Below the pieces are notes generated by a model. It saw only the letters and a list, made by a program, of their open reading frames with translations. It did not search any database and was not told where the DNA came from. A program made the translations under genes and the position numbers. Positions 34,991-44,900 of a stretch of 64,000 nucleotides of DNA are shown one piece after another. This DNA is from Gigaspora margarita (taxonomy: Eukaryota > Glomeromycota > Glomeromycetes > Diversisporales > Gigasporaceae): contig WTPW01000144.1 of the NCBI GenBank assembly GCA_009809945.1, positions 508,388 through 572,387 of the forward strand, in the 5' to 3' direction. Each line of letters opens with the position of its first letter. Within the stretch, counting starts at the first letter, position 1.

Positions 34991-36640
34991 GTTTTTAATT
35001 CCATTGATTAATAAATGTTCTTTATACTCACTCACTAAATAAAATGATTAATGCGAATGAAATAAATTTAAATGTAATGGTAAATAAGTATTTATCTATA
35101 TTTGCTGTTTTTAATTCTATTGATTAATAAATATTCTTTATGCTACATGCTGAGTGAGAAGGTGATTAATGCGAACAAAATAAATTTAAACATAATAGTA
35201 TATAAGTATTTATCTGTTATGTTTGCTGTTTTTAATCCAATTGATTAATAAATGTTCTTTATACTCACATGCTAAGTGAGGAGGTGATTAATGCGAATGA
35301 AATGAATTTAAACGTAATAGTAAATAAGTATTTATCTGTTATGTTTGCTGTTTTTAATTCCATTAATTAATAAATGTCCTTTATACTCACTGACTAAATT
35401 AATGCGAATGAAATGAATTTAAACATAATAGTAAATAAGTATTTATCTGTTATATTTGCTGTTTTTAATTCCATTGATTAATAAATGTTCTTATACTCAC
35501 TGACTAAATTAATGCAAATGAAATGAAATTAAGCATAATGGTAAATAAGTATTTATCTGTTATGTATACTGTTTTTAATTCCATTGATTAATAAATGTTA
35601 TTTATACTCACCTACAGAATAAAATGATTAATGCAAATGAAATGAATTTAAACATAATGGTAAATAAGTATTTATCTGCTATGTTTGCTGTTTTTAATTC
35701 TATTGATTAATAAATGTTCTTTTTACTCACTCACTGAATAAAATGATTAATGCGAATGAAATAAATGGCGAATAAGTATTTATCTGTTGTGTTTGCTATT
35801 TTTAATTCTATTGATTAATAAATGTGCTTTATACTCACATGCTAAGTGAGGAGGTGATTAATGCGAATGAAATGAATTTAAACATTATGTTTGCTGGTTT
35901 TAATTCCATTGATTAATAAATATTCTTTATACTCAAATGTTGAGTGAGGAAGTGATTAATGTGATGAAATGAATTTAAATGTAATAGTAAATAAATATCT
36001 ATCTGTTATGTTTGGTGTTTTTAAATCTATTGATTAATAAATATTCTTTATACTCACTCACTGAATAAAATGATTAAGTGAATGAAATGAATTTAAATGT
36101 AATGGTAAAATAAGTATTTATTTGTTATGTTTGCTGTTTTTAATTCCATTGTATAATAAATGTTCTTTATACTCACAGACTAAATTAATGCAAATGAAAT
36201 GAATTTAAACGTAATGGTAAAATAAGTATTTATCTGTTATGTTTGCTGTTTTTAATTCCATAGATTAATAAATGTTCTTTATACTCACCAACTAAATTAA
36301 TGCGAATGAAATGAATTTAAATATAATGGTAAATAAGTATTATCTGTTATGTTTGCTGTTTTTAACTCCATTGATTAATAAATGTTCTTTATACTCATAT
36401 GCTGAGTAAGAGGTGATTAATGCGAATGAAATGAATTTAAACACAATGGTGAATAAGTACATATTTATCTGTTATGTTTGCTGTTTTTAATTCCATTGAT
36501 TAATAAATGCTCTTTATACTCATTCACTGAATAAAATGATTAATGCGAATGAAATGAATTTAAACGTAATAGTAAATAAGTATTTATCTGTTATCTGTTA
36601 TGTTTGCTGTTTTTAATTCTATTGATTAATAACTACAATA
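34991..36640 (+). repeat. Minisatellite, about 15 units of 98-127 bp
   Basis: GTTTTTAATTCCATTGATTA recurs 15 times (34991, 35107, 35228, 35350, 35461, 35571, 35690, 35798, 35896, 36017, 36136, 36248, 36358, 36482, 36609). Spacing averages about 115 bp. Each unit includes AATAAATGTTCTTTATACTC, GATTAATGCGAATGAAATGA and AAATAAGTATTTATCTGTTA. Two unit types exist: one with a short CACTGACTAAATTAATGC joint and one with TGCTAAGTGAGGAGGTG. The last unit runs directly into the BTB-TLDc pseudogene. Confidence 0.95.
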
Positions 36641-37800
36641 AGATTAGTTTGCTTATCACATAAATTCCAAAATTAAGTGGCATTAAAACATCTCTGTTTC
36701 CATGAATAAGGAATTTAAATTCATAAGGATTACCTGGTACTAAATAAATATCATTTTTTATATCCATGAAGCAACTTCATCTGCATGTGTTTTATTAATA
36801 ACTTTTGAAAATGGTTCAACAATTCTAGATGGTAATGTTGGTTTAAAATTTTTTGAGCCAGAAGAACAGTAGAAGAAATTGGTTCATTTGTCATATGCTT
36901 TGTGATTATATCTTTCCAAAGGTTTTTTCAAAGATTTGATGGTAAGGTTGCACATTATTAATAATATCATTAACAGACATTTGAAAATAACGAATATGAG
37001 GTAAACAATTTTGTAAAGTATTCTTTAATGCAATAAAATTTTTATTGGACCAATCTTCAGAATCTGATAGTAGGCCTGAATTTTGTTTAATTCTCCACTT
37101 TATAACATAATTCCAAATTTTTACTTCTTCCATTTGTAAATCATCTCGGCTAATAAGTAATACTAATGCACTTTCTTGAAGTGTGAAGAAATCTTCAGAA
37201 TCAAAAATTTTATTAGGATACTTTACCACAATATCATTACACCAGTTTTGTAAATCTTGAAGCTTGTTATTCTGGAAACTTTTTTGATAAATACAATTAA
37301 AATGTAAACAAAGCAATGAGCTTCCTTTTTAATTAAATGAGATTGAAGGTTTTCTGCCAATACATCCAAAACAAATTCACTAGCAATAAGCATAAGCTCA
37401 AAAATAAGTGATGAATCATGTTTTTCAAGTACAACTATTCCTCCATAGTCATATCTTTGTATAAAATTTATGCATATTTTAAATTTTGAGTTGTGCCATA
37501 ATATAAATTGTGAATTATGAATCGCAATATAAAAGTATAAAATAACTTACTTGATAATAATTTCAAAATATTGGATAGAAATATTTAAATTAATTGTTTT
37601 AATATTATTCTTATCTTTACTGATATTCATTAATTCATTGCGAAAATATAAAGACCTGTATCATAAAATTGCTGAATTGCTCAGAATATTTTTGTGTTTG
37701 GATATTCACTGACATTAATAACTATATTAAAATCCTTTTTATTATCAAGCAGTTCAAGATAATTATTTGAAAGTTTTTAAAGAATTTTAGTGCCATTTTT
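36625..37800 (-). pseudogene. BTB-BACK-TLDc protein relic, truncated by the minisatellite
   Basis: Host gene family much expanded in these fungi; the BTB domain usually recruits cullin-3 ubiquitin ligases. Exon 1 (to 37551) carries a BTB start (KLSNNYLELL, FNIVINV, EYPNTKIF). A GT-AG intron of 96 bp lies at 37550-37455. Exon 2 continues with YDYGGIVVLEKHDSSLIFEL. The BACK region is the longest open part (36906-37316): KLQDLQNWCNDIVVKY, then FTLQESALVLLISRDDLQM, EEVKIWNYVIKW and NCLPHIRYFQMS. TLDc begins with PGNPYEFKFLIHGNRDVL and stops at about 36630 where the minisatellite begins, so most of TLDc is lost. There is a TGA at 37681 (where homologues have Arg), other stops in exon 1, and frameshifts near 37320, 36915, 36850 and 36780. 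Splice sites are still intact. Confidence 0.85.
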
Positions 37801-38048
37801 AGTCAAGTTTTAAAAATTTAAATGATCAGTTCGTTAAAAACATACCAGTACTAATTCTGATTTTATTTAAATTGAGTAATCGATTAACTATATAATGCAT
37901 TTATCTGAGAAAAAGAACTTTGTACATACAATTTTTATAGCCAAAATTCTCGTGATCCAGTGATCAAATTCACATCATTTTATTTGAGTTGACAGAAGAC
38001 AACAGATCGAAAACATGGCTAAGCAGGATTTGGCCCAAGAACAATCCA

Positions 38049-38356
38049 GTTGAGCCCAGAAGCACAGCCATTGATCCCAATAGGGCAAGCATATAGGCTG
38101 ATCTCGCACAATTTGGCACATGAAATAGATAAGTACAATAACTAACAATTTTAATTAGTGCCTATTTGATCGTTGACAATCATTAACAAATTGCCATTGT
38201 ATGGTTGAGCCCAGAAGCACAGCTATTGATCCTAATCAGGCAAGCAGATAGGCTGATCTTGCACGAGGCACATGAAAATAGATAAGTACAATAACTAACA
38301 ATTTTAATTTGTTGACTATTTGGGCTGTTGACAATTATTAACAAATTGCCATTGTA
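38049..38356 (+). repeat. Two-copy tandem duplication, period 155 bp
   Basis: 38049-38203 and 38204-38356 both start GTTGAGCCCAGAAGCACAGC and end AACAAATTGCCATTGTA, about 90 percent alike by eye. Confidence 0.85.
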
Positions 38357-38607
38357 GAATTAATAAAAAGTGTGGTTTGAATGTACGTGCATGTATCATT
38401 CTGCAAGAACAAAGTTTCGCATCTGAGGCCAGCCTGCTTTATGCAGAGCAGAAGACCACTAGCTGGAATAATTAATTAAATTGATCAATTTTTGACTTGG
38501 AATCTTTCTGTAGAAAACAGTTTATCACGTATGATGATAATCAAACGACAAATAAGGCAACAACGAAAAAATTTATTCAAATCCTTCGGTACAGCTTCTC
38601 ACTATTT

Positions 38608-38680
38608 CTTTGCAGATCAGTGATTATCAATTCATCTAACCATTAAAAAATCCAACAGAAAAAATAAAAAATAGAGAATA
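38608..38680 (+). repeat. Dispersed repeat, copy 2 (GATCAGTGATTATCA family)
   Basis: GATCAGTGATTATCAATTCA followed by CATTAAAAAATCC and a GAAAAAATAAAAAAT tract. Matches 23600-23680 and 39289-39360. Confidence 0.6.
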
Positions 38681-39288
38681 ATACACAATGCCATAAATAA
38701 ATATAGAATGAAATGTTAATAAAAACAATAAAAATATATATTTCATTACGTACTGATCACTTTTTAATAATTCAAAAGATTTTTTTTTCTCGCTAAGTAC
38801 TAGATCTAGATCTAGATATAGTATAAAATGTAAAAAAGCAAATTTCTTTTTTTGAATATTGCGATTGATGATCAAATGCACAAGAAAATCACAAATTACT
38901 GTAAAGCTGTTTGAAATTACAATTTCGTTTGATGGTCTCCCCCCCACCAGCTCTAAGAGCTCCCCCTAGAATTAAACAGACCAAACAGAATGCTCATCTC
39001 ATTTTAGGATTCCAATAAATCACGTGCTTATAAGTCAACCAATAATAATGTGTATATTTTTTGCAATTTTAATATGTTTGTTTAATTTGACCCCCTCCCC
39101 CACCACACTTAAGCTTCTTAAGGGAACGTTAAACAAAATTATAAATTCAAATGGCCTAAGCAGTAGAACTACTAACTATTTATAGTAAAGGCTAATTACA
39201 CCACATTACACAGCTTAACTATTTTTGGGAAAATGGATCAGGCAAAATAAATATTGTTAATGATTAACAAATTCTTTCACTCAAGCCT

Positions 39289-39360
39289 TTGACGATCAGC
39301 AATTATCAATTCATAGCACAGTAAAAAATCTGATGAAAAAAAATGAAAATTATTAAAAAT
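39289..39360 (+). repeat. Dispersed repeat, copy 3 (GATCAGTGATTATCA family)
   Basis: CTTTGACGATCAGCAATTAT then CAATTCAT and CAGTAAAAAATCTGATG. Confidence 0.6.
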
Positions 39361-39465
39361 CTAGTAAAAAGGTATACAAATTTATGTTAGGTCACTGATT
39401 TTTGTGTCTAAAATTCTTATTTTTACTATCATATATTATCGTATTTCCAGTTTTACATATAAAAG

Positions 39466-39549
39466 CACTTGAGCATTGAGCATTGAGCAGCTTATGAGCT
39501 TGAGCAGCTCATTAGCTTGAGCAGCTCATAAGCTTGAGCAGCTCATAAA
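39466..39549 (+). repeat. Short tandem repeat, 16-17 bp unit
   Basis: AGCTTGAGCAGCTCATAA-like units repeat four times after several GAGCATT units. Each unit contains an imperfect palindrome around GAGCAGCTC. Confidence 0.8.
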
Positions 39550-39719
39550 ATAGAGTATAGACTACAATTAGTTGAAATTTGTGAACCCCAAAATTACCAA
39601 ACATTGTTAAATAAAAGAAAATCATTTACCAAAAATAATTGATATTTTACCAGAAGAGTAATTTAGCATAACACCAAGTGCTAACAATTATTTCTAAGCA
39701 CTAATAATTGTAAAAAATT

Positions 39720-40100
39720 CTTTTATAGAACTTGCTAATTTATAAACACAAAATTTAGTTTAGTTTAAATTAGAATTAACATAATTTCCAAAATAATTTA
39801 CTATAAAAAATTGTTACAGAACTTACTTGCTATTCCAGTGACACATGTATGTTGTTAAGGTTTAGTTAGTTTGCATTGAAATTATTATGATTTTTATTGT
39901 GAGCTACTATAAAAAGTCTGTTATAAAACTTACTCACTACTCCAGTAATACATAAAATTTGGTTGAGTGGTTTGTATTAGAATTATTATGTTTTTACAGT
40001 GACTATGAAAAAAATTGTTACAATCTTACTCACTATTCCAGTGACACACAGTAAGTGGTTAAAGTTGAGTTAATTTGTATTAGAATTGTCATATGAATTA
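39720..40100 (+). repeat. Three to four diverged tandem units of about 100 bp
   Basis: CTTACTCACTATTCCAGTGA recurs at about 39822, 39929 and 40025. Each is followed by a TTNGTATTAGAATTATTATG-like block. A weaker first unit starts near 39720. Confidence 0.7.
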
Positions 40101-40139
40101 GTATGCCCCATCCTTCACTTGTCTCTTCTACTATTACAT

Positions 40140-40215
40140 ACTGTGCTCATAACAACTCTACAATACTCATAACAACTCTACGTATACTGTGCTCATAACA
40201 ACTCTATGTACATGA
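40140..40215 (+). repeat. Short tandem repeat with CTCATAACAACTCTA
   Basis: (TG)CTCATAACAACTCTA occurs three times within 70 bp with variable spacers. Confidence 0.75.
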
Positions 40216-40285
40216 CATGTCACGTGACGAAGCATAATTGAGGATCGTCAACGCTAAGGTATGGCATATCTTTTTTTTTTTTCTA

Positions 40286-40540
40286 ATAGCGAGTCAAAGC
40301 CCACACTTATGGTGCGGCACATTCAACTCATTATATACAACATCAATTTTTATAACAGCGAGTTCGAGCCCAGACTATGGTGCGGCGCATTCAACTCGGT
40401 ACACATGACAACCTAACCTCAACGAGTTCGAGCCCACACTATGGTGCGGTGCATTCAACTCAGTTTCACATGACAACATCAGCGAGTTCGAGCCCACGCT
40501 ATGGTGTGGCGCATTCAACTCATTACACATGACAACAGGC
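40286..40540 (+). repeat. Four GC-richer tandem units of about 60-68 bp
   Basis: Units begin at about 40288, 40359, 40421 and 40480. Each has CGAGTTCGAGCCCACACT then ATGGTGCGGCGCATTCAACT. The composition is far less AT-rich than the window. GTTCGAGCC fits the Pol III B-box pattern, but no A box with proper spacing was seen. The 96-codon minus-strand ORF across it (ELNAPHHSVGSNSL repeated) is a by-product of the repeat. Confidence 0.85.
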
Positions 40541-40680
40541 AGGGCGCTAGGTGCTAGGTGCAATGAATGAGAGAGGGCGGGAGGGATGGGAGCCAGATCA
40601 TAATCGGGTACCGAAGAGAACAAGTGACAAGACAAGCGAAGAAAGAAAGCACTGAGATTCACCATTTACTCAACGTCTAT
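40541..40680. other. Spacer between repeat blocks
   Basis: GC-richer sequence continuing from the tandem units. No gene recognised. Confidence 0.4.
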
Positions 40681-41043
40681 AGCTCTCCCACAAAATTTTT
40701 TACCCCCACGTGATTTTAACCAATCAAAATTTAAGATCAGGTGTAACGTAAAAATCGAAGCGAACTCACTTTTTTTACAAAAAAACAGGGATAGCTCTAA
40801 ATTTTTATTAGGAAACCATCTACTGCGTCCTAAGTAAAAAAGTTTCTTGTGAAATTTTACTAGTAGTCACTATATTCTTCTAACCCTAACCCTAACTATA
40901 ACGCGGTTTTTTTTAGCTTTAATTTTACGCGTAAGTTTTTTACTTAGAAAACAAAACACATTTGTTTTGACTGTCACGTTACACCTGATCCTAAATTTTG
41001 ATTGGACGAAATCACGTGGGGGTAAAAATTTTGTGGGAGAGCT
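40681..41043. mobile_element. Inverted-repeat element with telomere-like interior, copy A
   Basis: Arms of about 69 bp (40681-40750 and 40976-41043) start AGCTCTCCCACAAAATTTT and include CCCCCACGTGATTT, CCAATCAAAATTTA and GATCAGGTGTAACGT. They are about 90 percent alike. The flanks give a probable TA target duplication. The 225-bp interior contains CTAACCCTAACCCTAAC near 40879. No ORF of its own. Confidence 0.85.
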
Positions 41044-41244
41044 ACCACTAATCATTAACTCCCACATGTATCTTTATAATCTCTGCGTATCTAAAATTAT
41101 CACATGCATCTATAATCTAAACTGCCTACAATCATATGCTATTACCTTTTTCATATAAGCCTCAATTTCATATAAGCCACAAATCAGGTTATCCTAGCGT
41201 GACTTCGTCAACGCATAGGGCTATTTTTTATTTTATATTTGCCG

Positions 41245-41362
41245 TATAACCGCGAAATAACGCATGGGGAGTTATTTTCAAATTTCAGCCTGAATTAAGC
41301 TTAATTTAGGCCGAATGTCGAATCACATCCAATTGCATTATTTTGTGGTTATACGGTAATTT
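41245..41362. repeat. Small inverted repeat
   Basis: TTGCCGTATAACCGCGAAAT near 41246 is inverted at about 41340-41361 (TTATTTTGTGGTTATACGG). A related single arm lies near 6184 (CTGTATAACTATGAAATAA). Confidence 0.6.
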
Positions 41363-41454
41363 TTTTTTTAATATTCACTTAATTATATGTGGGGGACATC
41401 AAAGGGGAAGATGGAGGGGTGATATTAACCGAAGAATTAACTTCAAACGGCCTA

Positions 41455-41600
41455 AGCAAAATTGCCTTCCCTACATTTTTAATTAACCCACCAAGGTAGG
41501 TTTAGACTGCCGTTTTTTGTATCTTTAAGGTTTTCGCTTCTCATTCTTGTTTGCTTCGCCGAAGATCATCAAATTATCAACTTGATTGGTCAGGTGTTAC
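41455..41600 (+). repeat. Dispersed repeat shared with 47150-47290
   Basis: AAATTGCCTTCCCTACATTT, then CCAAGGTAGGTTTAGACTGC, CGTTTTTTGTATCTTTAAGG and later TCAACTTGATTGG, in the same order as the second copy. Confidence 0.65.
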
Positions 41601-41822
41601 GTGATCTGCTCCGCTTTGGCGCTCATATATAGAGTTATGTACGTATATAAATACCTTAATATATTCTAGTAATAACACATCGTATTTATTTTTTGAATTT
41701 GATTTCTAAATAACGAAAATTTTTTATTTTTTATTTTTTTTTTTTTATATGTTCGTTTTACCGGAGGGGCCGGGGGCTGATGTTAACCGAAAAATTAACT
41801 TCAAGCGGTTAGTATAGCATGG

Positions 41823-42222
41823 TTAAAAATCCATCTGATTGGTTGTCGATTCTTGAATTTTTATTGGATATTAGAATAAACTTCAATATGAAAATACAAT
41901 CGGTTATAAGAAAAGCCAACGAATTTGATTATATCAGATTAAATTTGCCAGAAGCAAGTAATATCAGAGATCAAAATTTCTTTAAAGTTTCGTTGGTTGT
42001 TTATTATATAAATTTGCTACTTCCTATTTGTAAGTAATAAATTTATATAATAAACAGCCAACGAAACTTTAAAGAAATTTTTGTTCTCCGATATTACTTG
42101 CTTCTGGCAAATTTATCTGATATAATAAGATTCGTTGGTGACTTCTTATAACCGATTGTGGACGTTTATTCTAATTAACCAATAAAATTTCAAGGATCGA
42201 CAACCAATTAGATGGATTTAAG
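41823..42222. mobile_element. 400-bp near-perfect foldback (arms about 195 bp)
   Basis: The left arm, from TTAAAAATCCATCTGATTGG to AAATTTGCTACTT, is repeated inverted from AAGTAATAAATTTATATAAT to CCAATTAGATGGATTTAA, with a loop of only about 10 bases near 42022. Arms are about 90 percent alike. A 72-codon ORF covers the left arm but has no domain I know. Confidence 0.85.
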
Positions 42223-42995
42223 TAGATTATCCTTAGGGAAACCAAAAAAAGGATCGGCTAAAGCCAGTGTTAACCTGCAAAGTACCTCTCGGAAATCGAG
42301 GCTAACAGCGCAACTAATAACAGGGAGTCACGTGAGCACAGAGACACAGGACTGTGCCGTGGTATGTTATAGTTGTTAGTATTTATATAAGCGAGAGGGT
42401 TTATGTATAGTGTGATTTGCAATTCGAAAGAGTGTGATGGTTTTAGAATCGATTAGTGTCCTTTATTAATATGATAGAAATATCATGGCAAACATGCCTA
42501 CAAAGTGGAGCGAATATCGCCCGTATATATAGTAAATATCTATTAATAAAAAGATATGGCATTTCTGCCAGAACTGCTAGATCTATCATTTATGCAAGTA
42601 CTTCCATATCTGCGATTTCTTCCTGATCCGCCATATATGGCAGAAACAACTGATCTGCCAGAAATGACAGATCCGCCATTTTGGGCGCAGCAACCTCGTG
42701 ATCCACGTGATGCATAATTCAGCCGGCATGGGTAACACCGGTACTGTGATACATTTGGCGCAATAAACCCGTGACATGTCCCATGACATATCATTATATA
42801 CGGTAGGGGCCCAGTATGCAAGGGTAACACCAGATACATCACGAGATTACCCGATATGTAACCGTCCAAGCAAAACAAAGCGAGACGACAAAGACAAAAA
42901 CACGAAAAATATAAAAAACGGCTATCTAAACCGGTCTTGGTTTACAAATAAAAGCGCCGGTAATGCAATTTTACTATATATAAACCAACTCTCCA
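42223..42995. other. GC-richer segment ahead of a hAT-type MITE
   Basis: Starts with GGATCGGCTAAAGCCAG (about 42251), whose near complement CTGGCTTTAGCCATCCC lies at 43911. The pair may be the ends of a 1.7-kb element into which the MITE at 42996 jumped. It includes a possible small ORF. Confidence 0.4.
42556..42717 (+). CDS. Possible 53-codon proline-rich ORF
   Basis: ATG at 42556, TAA at 42715-42717. Residues include MAFLPELLDLSF, LPYLRFLPDPPYM and TDPPFWAQQPRDPRD. Composition is protein-like (Pro, Leu, Asp) and less AT-rich than its surroundings. The DNA also has an iterated GATCYGCCA motif and the palindrome GCCATATATGGC, so the frame may be accidental. Not recognised. Confidence 0.25.
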   Translation: MAFLPELLDLSFMQVLPYLRFLPDPPYMAETTDLPEMTDPPFWAQQPRDPRDA

Positions 42996-43829
42996 CAGTG
43001 ATGGTAAATGACCTGAAATGACCCAAATGACCTAAATGACAAATGACTAGTCATTGGGTCATTTCGAGGCTCAAATGACCTGGAAGGTCATTTAACATAT
43101 GTTAGTTAATATTCTAATGCTCTTTAGCCAATCAGAATTGGCCGCCAAACAAAATTAAACCATAATCAATAATTGTAGTTATAAGTCAATTAATATTTAT
43201 GCCTTAAGTAAAGTTGTTCGAAATAATAAATTGCATATTTCCTTAAGACATAAATATTAATTGACTTAGTAAAATTTGGGACTTAATCTATAGCTAAGAT
43301 TATCGATAAGGAAAGTAATAAAGTTGATAACTTTTCAAACGAGCAATTCGACCAATAAAATTATTTTATATGCCAATGAACTAAATGAACTTAATACCGG
43401 TAACCAAAATACCCTTGTCATGATTTAATAGCTTGGAGTTATTTAAATTTCGATCAAGCGATCAAGTTATTTACCATTCCTAGGTGGGACCGGGCATATA
43501 AACTTTATTGGGTTTGGGCCCGAGTCTATTAATACCTAGCCCAACCCAGCTCACTTCGAAACCTATACATATGCATTATCGTTATGTAGTTAAAGTTGAT
43601 CAATCTAGGTAAAAAATATTAGATATGGGATACAAACTCTATATGCACGATGGCCTAATGACTAAATGACCCTCAAATGACCTCGGTCATTTCTAAATGA
43701 CCATGGTCATTTGGTCAGAGTCATTTCTAAATGACCCAAAATTGAGATGACCGTTAATGACCAGTCATTTTAGGGTCATTTGAGGTCATTTGAAAAATTT
43801 GCAAATGACCAGGTCATTTACCATCACTG
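42996..43829. mobile_element. hAT-type MITE with octamer arrays, copy 1
   Basis: A perfect 8-bp target duplication ACTCTCCA flanks it (42988-42995, 43830-43837). The ends are CAGTGATGGTAAATGACC and its complement. About 100 bp inside the left end and 190 bp inside the right end are packed with AAATGACC / GGTCATTT octamers in both orientations, like transposase subterminal binding sites. The interior (834 bp total) has no ORF. A 530-bp relative lies at 54575-55104. Confidence 0.95.
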
Positions 43830-43837
43830 ACTCTCCA

Positions 43838-44900
43838 TATCCATAATCTAACCCCAACCCAATCAATTTTAATTAAAAAATTGGAAAATCAGGTAATATC
43901 GTGATGTACCTGGCTTTAGCCATCCCTCAAAAAAGGAAAAAATTACATAGTAAACATATCCCCGCAGTTTACTATGTTTTTTCACTGGTTCCCAGGCGGA
44001 TCACAAATTAATTCTTTTCACATCAGACCCTTATATATAATTATTTTCATTTTTCGGGCCATTATACCCCAAAACTTAAACATGCTAGGTGCTAGGATGT
44101 ACTCCTTGCTTTCATAAGATACTTTAATTGTAGCTATTTCTTTACAATATATACCATAAAAAAGGTACATATCTACATAAAAAAAAAAAGTAATTATTGT
44201 TAAAGCTCGACACCACCTTAACGATAGATGTGATTCTTCTTTAAAATAATCAAGAAATAACATTTTAACAACTCATGATCTGCTTTATTTTCTTTAAATA
44301 CTAACACTACATTCTAGTTAAGAACAATCTTTAAAAACAATAAAACACGATATATACAATTTTAATGTCTAGAGCATGAACATGTAACGGCTTTGTCGTC
44401 TGAGTTGATACCTAAATATTCCTTTTACTTACTAGAACCAGACATGCACGATTACACGTGGTAAACTCATAACAGAAGATAAATTAATTTTATTGTGACT
44501 CTATATTTTAACAACCCAATTTCACAATGTAATTTGCTTTTTAACGTAAAATAAAGGTTCTATTTAATGGTAGTATTACAAAATTTATTTATAATCATCA
44601 ATAATATTAATGTATAATATAATAATTAATGCAAAAAAAAGTTATATAATAACTACAATTAGATATATTTATTTCGATAAATATTTTCTTTACAAAATAA
44701 AACAAGTAAATAAAAAATCTATTGTAAAATATTATACTTATTACTATTTTCGAAATGACTAAAAAAATCTTAACATACTGACTTAAAATCTTTAATAGCA
44801 AAAAAATTATTTTCAACCATTTCATAAGACGAATTTAAAAAGCATAAAAAGATTACATTGGAATAACTAAGATTAAATGATTTAATTTTAAGAAAAAATT
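43838..44900. other. AT-rich DNA downstream of the P450 gene
   Basis: Contains the possible right end of a larger element (GGCTTTAGCC near 43913). Two short minus-strand ORFs have no recognisable features. Probable 3' flank of the P450 gene. Confidence 0.45.

Larger units (their letters stand above)
37801..40285. other. AT-rich DNA with a tandem-repeat cluster, no gene seen
   Basis: It contains the duplications listed separately (38049-38356, 39466-39549, 39720-40100, 40140-40215) and two copies of a dispersed repeat. A 103-codon hydrophobic ORF at 38636-38947 (-) lacks recognisable features and spans a repeat copy. Confidence 0.5.
41044..41822. other. Patchwork of repeat arms, no gene
   Basis: It holds an inverted pair at 41245-41362 (GCCGTATAACCGCGAAATAA and its near complement), two reversed copies of the GTTTGAAGTTAATTTT family (41420-41455, 41788-41816) and a block shared with 47150-47290. 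Confidence 0.55.

Noticed and set aside
38636-38947. 103-codon hydrophobic minus-strand ORF
   Set aside because: Composition is what AT-rich DNA gives (Phe, Leu, Ile, Lys) and it overlaps a dispersed repeat copy.
40140-40540. CRISPR array in the tandem-repeat cluster
   Set aside because: Units are contiguous repeats without unique spacers of regular length, and no cas genes exist.
40375-40665. 96-codon minus-strand ORF over the GC-rich tandem units
   Set aside because: The peptide repeats exactly with the DNA repeat (ELNAPHHSVGSNSL) and has no start or domain context; a by-product of the array.
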